Shown in pieces: positions 1-3,985 of a stretch of 8,209 nucleotides of DNA; within the stretch, counting starts at the first letter, position 1; each line of letters starts with the position of its first letter. This stretch comes from CAZYPH01 sp964649095. Its GTDB lineage: Bacteria > Bdellovibrionota > UBA1018 > UBA923. A program made the translations under genes and the position numbers. The notes under the pieces were generated by a model that was given only the letters and a program-made list of their open reading frames with translations, did not search any database and had not been told where the DNA came from. Where the stretch lies: positions 1-8,209 of the forward strand of contig CAZYPH010000096.1 in assembly GCA_964649095.1 (NCBI GenBank), read 5' to 3'.

Positions 1-561
1 ATTAATATGTGTCTCTTCAGCTCCAATTACAATGGTCGGCACTATAGGGGCGCCGGTGCGCAAACTCATTCGAATAAACCCACGCTTAAACTCTTTTAAT
101 TGATAGCGCTCGGCCGAAGGCTTGAAGTTACCGTACTCACCCTCAGGAAAAAGCACCACAACGTTACCTTTTTTTAATAGTCTTAGGCCATTTTGAGTGG
201 TGGCCTCTAAAAGCCCCATTTTATGCGAGACCGTACCAATTTCGCCGAGAAACCACGCCTTATGCGCTAACATACGTGGAATGCGTTTTTTCTGTTTGAA
301 GATTTCATTTCCAACCATGACCGCATCGAACCCGGACCAACCAGAATGATTGGGCGCAACAATAACGCTGCCTTTCGTAGGTAAATGCTCGGCACCTTCG
401 ACCTCTAAACGTAAGTACTTACGAATGACCTCTAACAAAAAACGCGGCAAAATATAGAGCGCTAGTCGATCGAAATCTAAACTATGCAGCCCGAACAGTT
501 TCTCTTTTACTGCCGCTGCTCCTGACAAGTTGCCTTTGCGCTTGCCAAAAAAATATATCAT
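1..561 (-). CDS. Lysophospholipid / 1-acylglycerol-3-phosphate acyltransferase family protein, C-terminus outside window
   Basis: Reading the minus strand from ATG at 561 gives 187 residues that stay open to the left edge, so the C-terminus is missing. Visible acyltransferase (PlsC-like, PF01553 type) blocks: NHSGWSGFD at residues 71-79 (motif I; His and Asp separated by six residues rather than the usual four), FPEGE at 138-142 (motif III, acceptor binding), EFKRGF near 157, and GAPIVPTIVIGAEE from about 170 (motif IV). The family transfers an acyl chain from acyl-ACP or acyl-CoA to a lysophospholipid or lysophosphatidate at the inner membrane; the exact acceptor cannot be read here. The start is uncertain. 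The same frame is open to ATG 642, with GTG 576 also possible. ATG 561 is preferred because a GGGG-containing stretch precedes it and it avoids overlap with glpK. It is divergent from glpK, which supplies glycerol 3-phosphate. Confidence 0.88.
   Translation of the reverse strand, partial: MIYFFGKRKGNLSGAAAVKEKLFGLHSLDFDRLALYILPRFLLEVIRKYLRLEVEGAEHLPTKGSVIVAPNHSGWSGFDAVMVGNEIFKQKKRIPRMLAHKAWFLGEIGTVSHKMGLLEATTQNGLRLLKKGNVVVLFPEGEYGNFKPSAERYQLKEFKRGFIRMSLRTGAPIVPTIVIGAEETHIN
530..559 (+). promoter_or_regulatory. Weak candidate sigma70-type promoter for glpK, inside the acyltransferase gene
   Basis: TTGCCT at 530-535 and TATATC at 554-559 are separated by 18 bp. Each matches four of six consensus positions. 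Transcription would begin near 566, leaving a leader of about 12 bases before ATG 578. With only about 16 bp between the divergent start codons, any glpK promoter must lie in the acyltransferase coding sequence. The match is weak and could be chance. Confidence 0.2.
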
Positions 562-577
562 CGCAAAAATCCCCACT

Positions 578-2119
578 ATGCTTAAATCTAAGACTAAACC
601 GATCCGATCAAACCCACAAAAAAAAGATCTTATCCTCGCCATTGATCAGGGCACTACCGGCACCACGGCATTTATTATCGATAGGCGACTTAACCTAGTA
701 GCCATGCATTCGGTCGATTTTAGGCAGATTTTTCCACAACCAGGGCTTGTCGAACACGACCTAAACGACATTTGGGGCAGCACAACAAAAGCCGTCACTA
801 AAGCCTTACGAAGCGCGCAGCTTTCTGCGAACCGCATCGCAGCCATTGGTATTACCAATCAGCGTGAGACGTGTGCGTTTTGGAACAAAACAACGTTGGA
901 ACCCCTCGATAATGCCATTGTTTGGCAAGACCGTCGCACGGCAGCCTACTGTGAAGAACTAAAGAAGACTGGTTTTGAGAAAACATTTACAAAAAAAACC
1001 GGTCTCTTGCTGGACCCCTACTTCTCCTGCACTAAATTGAATTGGTTTATAAGAAACAACAAGTCTATTTCAGCAGCCATTAAAAATAAGAACGCTGCGG
1101 CCGGCACGATGGACACGTACGTGTTAACTCGCTTGACCAATGGAGTAGTGCACGCGACAGAACCCTCAAACGCCTCACGTACCGGACTTTTTAATATTGA
1201 AACAAACACGTGGGACGCGACGCTCTTACAGAAATTCGAAGTCCCGCTGAGCGTGTTACCAAACGTTCGTGATTCGGCGGGTATTTTTGGATACACCAAG
1301 AATTTAAAATTCTTACCCGATGGCATTCCAATTACAGGCATTTTAGGCGACCAACAGGCCGCACTGTTTGGGCAGAATTGCCTCAACCGCGGTGAGGCCA
1401 AATGCACGTACGGCACAGGCTCTTTTATTCTGATGAATACAGGCACGACACTACGTCGTTCTAAACACAGATTGCTCTCAACGATTGCTTGGCAAATTGC
1501 CGGAGAAACCACCTATGCCCTAGAAGGGGGCGCATTCACCGCCGGCGCCACCGTGCAATGGTTACGTGATGGCTTAGAATTGTTTAAAACAAGCGCTGAA
1601 GTCGAAAAACTCGCACGCAAAGTTGCGAGCAGCGAAGGGGTTACGTTTGTACCAGCCTTTGTTGGCGTAGGCGCGCCACATTGGTTGCCCCACGCACGAG
1701 CTATGATTTGTGGGATTAGTCGAGGAACGAATCGCGCACACATTGCACGAGCCGCACTAGAAGGCATTGCATTGATGAATGCGGACATTTTACACGCCAT
1801 GCAAGACGACCTAGGTGAACAATTGATCAAACTACGTGTTGATGGTGGGGCGAGTGAAAACACCCTACTTATGGAGATTCAAGCACAGTTACTGGGGTGC
1901 CGGCTGGAACGCCCAAAAATGGTTGAAAGTACCTCGCTTGGAGCCGCTTTGATTGCAGGCTTAGGCAACCAATGGTGGCCCTCACTGCAAGCCATGCAAG
2001 GGGCCTTGAGTCGTTCGTTGAAGGTGGATAAGATTTTTCAACGTGATTCAAAACAAGCTCCCTATTACCAAAAGATTAGCACCACTTGGGGCAAAATTAT
2101 TGAACAGTGTTTGGTGTAA
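578..2119 (+). CDS. glpK: Glycerol kinase
   Basis: ATP:glycerol 3-phosphotransferase of the FGGY kinase family, cytoplasmic; makes sn-glycerol 3-phosphate for lipid synthesis and glycerol catabolism. From ATG 578 it is 513 residues, close to E. coli GlpK (about 502), with a basic N-terminal extension of some 16 residues. Visible motifs: DQGTTGTT from Asp23 (phosphate-binding loop), NQRET with Arg96/Glu97 (glycerol contact), DPYFSCTK with Tyr148, SNASRTGLFN near 197, GDQQAALFGQ with the expected catalytic Asp258, YGTGSF at 278-283 and RVDGGAS near 420 (adenine side). The loop that carries Gly-Thr-Arg for fructose-1,6-bisphosphate in E. coli GlpK reads Pro-Asp-Gly here, so that regulation is probably absent (inference). 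GAPYWDP of E. coli reads GAPHWLP. TTG at 530 would give a longer reading but overlaps the acyltransferase and adds no conserved sequence. No clear Shine-Dalgarno sequence precedes ATG 578. No glpF or glpD is adjacent. Confidence 0.96.
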   Translation: MLKSKTKPIRSNPQKKDLILAIDQGTTGTTAFIIDRRLNLVAMHSVDFRQIFPQPGLVEHDLNDIWGSTTKAVTKALRSAQLSANRIAAIGITNQRETCAFWNKTTLEPLDNAIVWQDRRTAAYCEELKKTGFEKTFTKKTGLLLDPYFSCTKLNWFIRNNKSISAAIKNKNAAAGTMDTYVLTRLTNGVVHATEPSNASRTGLFNIETNTWDATLLQKFEVPLSVLPNVRDSAGIFGYTKNLKFLPDGIPITGILGDQQAALFGQNCLNRGEAKCTYGTGSFILMNTGTTLRRSKHRLLSTIAWQIAGETTYALEGGAFTAGATVQWLRDGLELFKTSAEVEKLARKVASSEGVTFVPAFVGVGAPHWLPHARAMICGISRGTNRAHIARAALEGIALMNADILHAMQDDLGEQLIKLRVDGGASENTLLMEIQAQLLGCRLERPKMVESTSLGAALIAGLGNQWWPSLQAMQGALSRSLKVDKIFQRDSKQAPYYQKISTTWGKIIEQCLV

Positions 2120-2291
2120 ATATAATAAACAATATATAAAATTATTTGTTTAAATATGAGGCGGGGGTTTTATTGGGTGGTTATTTACTATTAAATTCAT
2201 ATATTTATAGCTGGATTCATTTTTTTTCTTTTGAAATAGATTTAAAATTATAAATGCTTTAGCTCGAACCTAACCTGTTAAACTAGTATTA
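2120..2291. other. AT-rich intergenic spacer downstream of glpK
   Basis: This 172-bp gap is visibly AT-rich, apart from a short G-run (gcgggggttttattgggtgg) near 2161-2180. TAAACAA at 2126-2132 can pair with TTGTTTA at 2146-2152. This is a weak AT-only stem without a proper T-tract, so it is not a convincing glpK terminator. TTGAAA at 2231 and TATAAA at 2249 look promoter-like but are only 12 bp apart, too close for a normal sigma70 promoter. A promoter for the downstream gene is expected here, but I cannot place it. Confidence 0.5.
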
Positions 2292-3659
2292 ATGAGCTCT
2301 ATATTTAGAATTCTTAATATAATGCTTTTGATGGGTTTTAATTTGGTGAGTTTCGCTCAAGCGCCTATTGCTACGCCGGGTGGCTCGACGACACCAGGTC
2401 TAGATGCGCCAGTTACGCTTGGTGCACCAGGCTCACTTTCGATTGAGCGCCGCTGTGTGCAGGGCCGCGAAGCGCGCCTTGCAAAAGACCATCGTCCCGG
2501 CGATGCCGCATCTTCAGTTCGCTTAGAAGATAACGACTGCGATCAAAGAACTCTTATCAACGAAGGCGCAACCGTTGTAGCCCTCAACTGGCAACGAGCG
2601 CAACGTACACACTCTCAATTTGAACGGGAAATAAACGATGGGCGTATGACCGACAGTCGTTTTGCCGAATACAAACGATCGGGGGTTTGTCTCAATTCCG
2701 ACACTACTTCAACTGAATGTTTGAATCGCTTGCACCGACAATCCGTAGAAGCCCAACTACACATGCGCGAACAACAACTCAACCGCGCCAACGCGCGAGC
2801 TGAACTTAATAGTCCAGATAGCATGACACATACCGGCGCTCTGCAAAACGACCCGAATAGACCCGCGACACAACAACGTGCGCCCGGCACGCAAAATCCA
2901 GAAAATACGTTGCGCGATTTTTATTTAGCATACAAACGCCGACCGCCGCAAAACCCGCAGAACGCTAATCGACGTAGAGACCCACTAGAACTATTAGTGC
3001 GGCCAACTTCAGTTGATTTTACAAACACCAATCCAACCGAAGATACGCAACAACAGTACCGCCACACCCAACAGGCGCTTGATCAGGGTGTCACTCGAGT
3101 TGTGAAACAAAACGTAGACACATCGCTTGAAAGCAGCGGCACGTTAGAAGTAAACGAGGTCGACTCGAACGGGCGCCCGCTACAGAATGAGAACTTCCAA
3201 CGTCTTTTAACTGGCCGTGACGGACGCGAACGCAGACAGCGTATTGAGTCTGCCATACGTGGCGATCGACGCGATATTGAACGGGCCCATACACAAGCCA
3301 TGCGCCAGCAGCAACAACAACGCCGCAATCCACAGGCAAACCCAGCAAATCCAAACAACGGCAATATTAGCGCTGAAATTATGGAAGATACGTTAACAGC
3401 CCTAGGCGATAGTGCACGACGCACAGCCGCACCAGAAGATCGCAATAAACAAGATGATATTATATTAGGTAATCGTTATATAACAACGTCGATTGTAGGT
3501 GACGATGTTGCCGCTCGAGGACCACGTCCGCCAGCCAACACAGGTCGCGGGCCAGCACGCACGCCGCCAGGAAATGGTCGGCCGGGCACTCGGAGTGTTA
3601 GTACGCCTAGTGGGCCGGGGTTGGACAAGACCATCATCCACGAATTCGAATCCCTTTAG
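2292..3659 (+). CDS. Exported low-complexity protein of unknown function
   Basis: 455 residues; I recognise no family. Residues 1-24 look like a Sec signal peptide: Arg6 in the n-region, a hydrophobic core MLLMGFNLVSF, then AQA, with possible cleavage after Ala24 or after Ala22. Residues 25-50 are Gly/Pro/Thr-rich. Residues 55-145 form the most ordered-looking part and hold the only four cysteines (Cys55, 83, 133, 143), which could form disulfides in the periplasm. The central part (about 150-390) is polar, rich in Gln, Asn and Arg, with a run of glutamines at 339-343. The tail from about 408 is a Gly/Pro/Arg-rich linker-like stretch before a short acidic end. No transmembrane helix, lipobox or catalytic motif is seen. 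There is no Shine-Dalgarno sequence before ATG 2292; ATG 2322 is a possible later start but would remove the basic n-region. The stop TAG forms the left edge of the structured repeat downstream. Confidence 0.75.
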   Translation: MSSIFRILNIMLLMGFNLVSFAQAPIATPGGSTTPGLDAPVTLGAPGSLSIERRCVQGREARLAKDHRPGDAASSVRLEDNDCDQRTLINEGATVVALNWQRAQRTHSQFEREINDGRMTDSRFAEYKRSGVCLNSDTTSTECLNRLHRQSVEAQLHMREQQLNRANARAELNSPDSMTHTGALQNDPNRPATQQRAPGTQNPENTLRDFYLAYKRRPPQNPQNANRRRDPLELLVRPTSVDFTNTNPTEDTQQQYRHTQQALDQGVTRVVKQNVDTSLESSGTLEVNEVDSNGRPLQNENFQRLLTGRDGRERRQRIESAIRGDRRDIERAHTQAMRQQQQQRRNPQANPANPNNGNISAEIMEDTLTALGDSARRTAAPEDRNKQDDIILGNRYITTSIVGDDVAARGPRPPANTGRGPARTPPGNGRPGTRSVSTPSGPGLDKTIIHEFESL

Positions 3660-3693
3660 TTAACTCGGAAAAACGGCCATCTGCTTTGTCGCT

Positions 3694-3711
3694 CAGTCGC
3701 ATTGCTCCCGC
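3694..3711 (+). repeat. 18-bp direct repeat, copy 1 (unit A)
   Basis: CAGTCGCATTGCTCCCGC occurs here and, identically and in the same orientation, at 3881-3898. A TGGTCGC heptamer follows each copy at a short distance (3731-3737 and 3901-3907). Confidence 0.9.
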
Positions 3712-3729
3712 AACGGCCACTAGGCCGTT
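3712..3729 (+). repeat. Perfect 7-bp hairpin at the centre of unit A
   Basis: AACGGCC at 3712-3718 and GGCCGTT at 3723-3729 form a perfect stem around the loop ACTA. Four T residues (3728-3731) overlap and follow the right arm, which is terminator-like but too short a T-tract to be convincing alone. Confidence 0.7.
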
Positions 3730-3823
3730 TTGGTCGCAACACTCCATCGCTTCGCGCATCTGACCATTTTTGCGAGTTAACGAGTTCGTACGGGAAAAGG
3801 CCCATCTGCTTTGGACATTGGAA

Positions 3824-3850
3824 GTTCCTCGAGGCATGGCCTCGCGGAAC
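3824..3850 (+). repeat. 12-bp hairpin in unit B
   Basis: GTTCCTCGAGGC at 3824-3835 pairs with GCCTCGCGGAAC at 3839-3850 around a 3-base loop. The only non-Watson-Crick position is T with G, a wobble in plus-strand RNA and an A-C mismatch on the minus strand. Confidence 0.8.
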
Positions 3851-3852
3851 AG

Positions 3853-3884
3853 ACTGTCCGCGCCGCAAGCGGCACGGTGGCAGT
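3853..3884 (+). repeat. Interrupted hairpin in unit B
   Basis: Stem segments are ACTG 3853-3856 with CAGT 3881-3884, CCG 3858-3860 with CGG 3875-3877, and GCCG 3862-3865 with CGGC 3870-3873 closing a CAAG loop. Small internal loops separate them. The 3' arm runs into the 18-bp module shared with unit A. Confidence 0.6.
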
Positions 3885-3898
3885 CGCATTGCTCCCGC
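3881..3898 (+). repeat. 18-bp direct repeat, copy 2 (unit B)
   Basis: Identical to 3694-3711. It bridges the second and third hairpins of unit B, so the same 18 bases sit in different structural contexts in the two units. Confidence 0.9.
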
Positions 3899-3916
3899 GG
3901 TGGTCGCTGCGGGAGC
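3891..3916 (+). repeat. Perfect 8-bp GC-rich hairpin in unit B
   Basis: GCTCCCGC at 3891-3898 pairs perfectly with GCGGGAGC at 3909-3916 around a 10-base loop. The left arm is also the end of the 18-bp module. No T-tract follows, so it is not a terminator on its own. Confidence 0.75.
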
Positions 3917-3958
3917 GGGAAGGCACTTGCGACAAAGCAGATGGGCCTTTTTCCGGAT

Positions 3959-3985
3959 GAACTATTATTGGTAGAATAATAGTTC
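3959..3985 (-). repeat. Perfect 11-bp hairpin across the glnN stop codon
   Basis: GAACTATTATT at 3959-3969 and AATAATAGTTC at 3975-3985 are perfect inverted repeats around a 5-base spacer. The stem spans the last codons and the TAA stop (3965-3967) of the glutamine synthetase gene and overlaps the edge of unit B. It is AT-rich and has no T-tract directly after it on the minus strand, so it is more likely an RNA 3'-end or stability structure, or an insertion-site palindrome, than a terminator. Confidence 0.7.

Larger units (their letters stand above)
3659..3781. repeat. Repeat unit A, 123-bp imperfect inverted-repeat unit
   Basis: The left arm 3659-3683 and right arm 3757-3781 are inverted copies matching at 20 of 25 positions; the outer nine bases, gttaactcg, are perfect. 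The A-tract of the left arm faces the T-tract of the right arm. In the middle lie the 18-bp module at 3694-3711 and a perfect 7-bp hairpin at 3712-3729. Two of the arm mismatches become G-U pairs only in minus-strand RNA, so this unit folds slightly better in the glnN direction. Confidence 0.72.
3795..3952 (+). terminator. Candidate bidirectional terminator formed by unit B stem
   Basis: AAAA at 3795-3798 precedes the perfect 15-bp stem arm 3799-3813; the opposite arm 3933-3947 is followed directly by TTTTT at 3948-3952. This is the layout of a bidirectional intrinsic terminator, and it sits between convergent genes that need one. The loop is unusually long (about 119 bases) but is itself filled with hairpins that would bring the arms together. 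Termination is inferred from structure and position only. Confidence 0.4.
3659..3963. repeat. Composite structured repeat of two adjacent inverted-repeat units between convergent genes
   Basis: The gap between the convergent stop codons holds four related arms in the order direct, inverse, direct, inverse: 3659-3692, 3757-3781, 3783-3813 and 3929-3963. All resemble a core of A-tract, GGCC, catctg. The outermost arms also match each other: 3666-3692 against the reverse complement of 3929-3955 agree at 25 of 27 positions. Arms can therefore pair within each unit or across the whole block. The block is more GC-rich than the spacer at 2120-2291 and contains several smaller hairpins. I find no gene in it. 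The layout suggests an interspersed repeat or a small non-autonomous mobile element, with a possible terminator role. I see no clear target-site duplication. Confidence 0.85.
3783..3963 (+). repeat. Repeat unit B, 181-bp multi-branched inverted-repeat unit
   Basis: Arms 3783-3812 and 3934-3963 match as inverted repeats at 27 of 30 positions, with one further pair inside (3813 with 3933). Two of the three mismatches become G-U wobbles in plus-strand RNA, leaving one true mismatch in 31. The inner 15 bp (GGCCCATCTGCTTTG at 3799-3813) is perfect. Between the arms are three consecutive hairpins (3824-3850, 3853-3884, 3891-3916), so the unit would fold into a closed multi-branch, cloverleaf-like shape. 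On the plus strand it would be the 3' UTR of the exported-protein gene. Confidence 0.8.

Noticed and set aside
530..577. Upstream TTG start for glycerol kinase adding 16 residues
   Set aside because: It overlaps the divergent acyltransferase gene, has no ribosome binding site, and adds nothing conserved in glycerol kinases.
1298..1314. AAGAATT / AATTCTT inverted repeat
   Set aside because: A short AT-rich 7-bp palindrome inside conserved glpK coding sequence; best explained by chance codon choice.
2126..2152. Possible terminator after glpK (TAAACAA / TTGTTTA)
   Set aside because: The stem is AT-only with a 13-base loop and no T-tract; too weak to call as a terminator.
3659..3963. CRISPR array
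   Set aside because: Arms alternate in orientation, differ in length and are not separated by regular unique spacers.
3659..3963. Insertion sequence with transposase
   Set aside because: At about 305 bp it is too short, and no frame in it resembles a transposase. At most it is a non-autonomous element.
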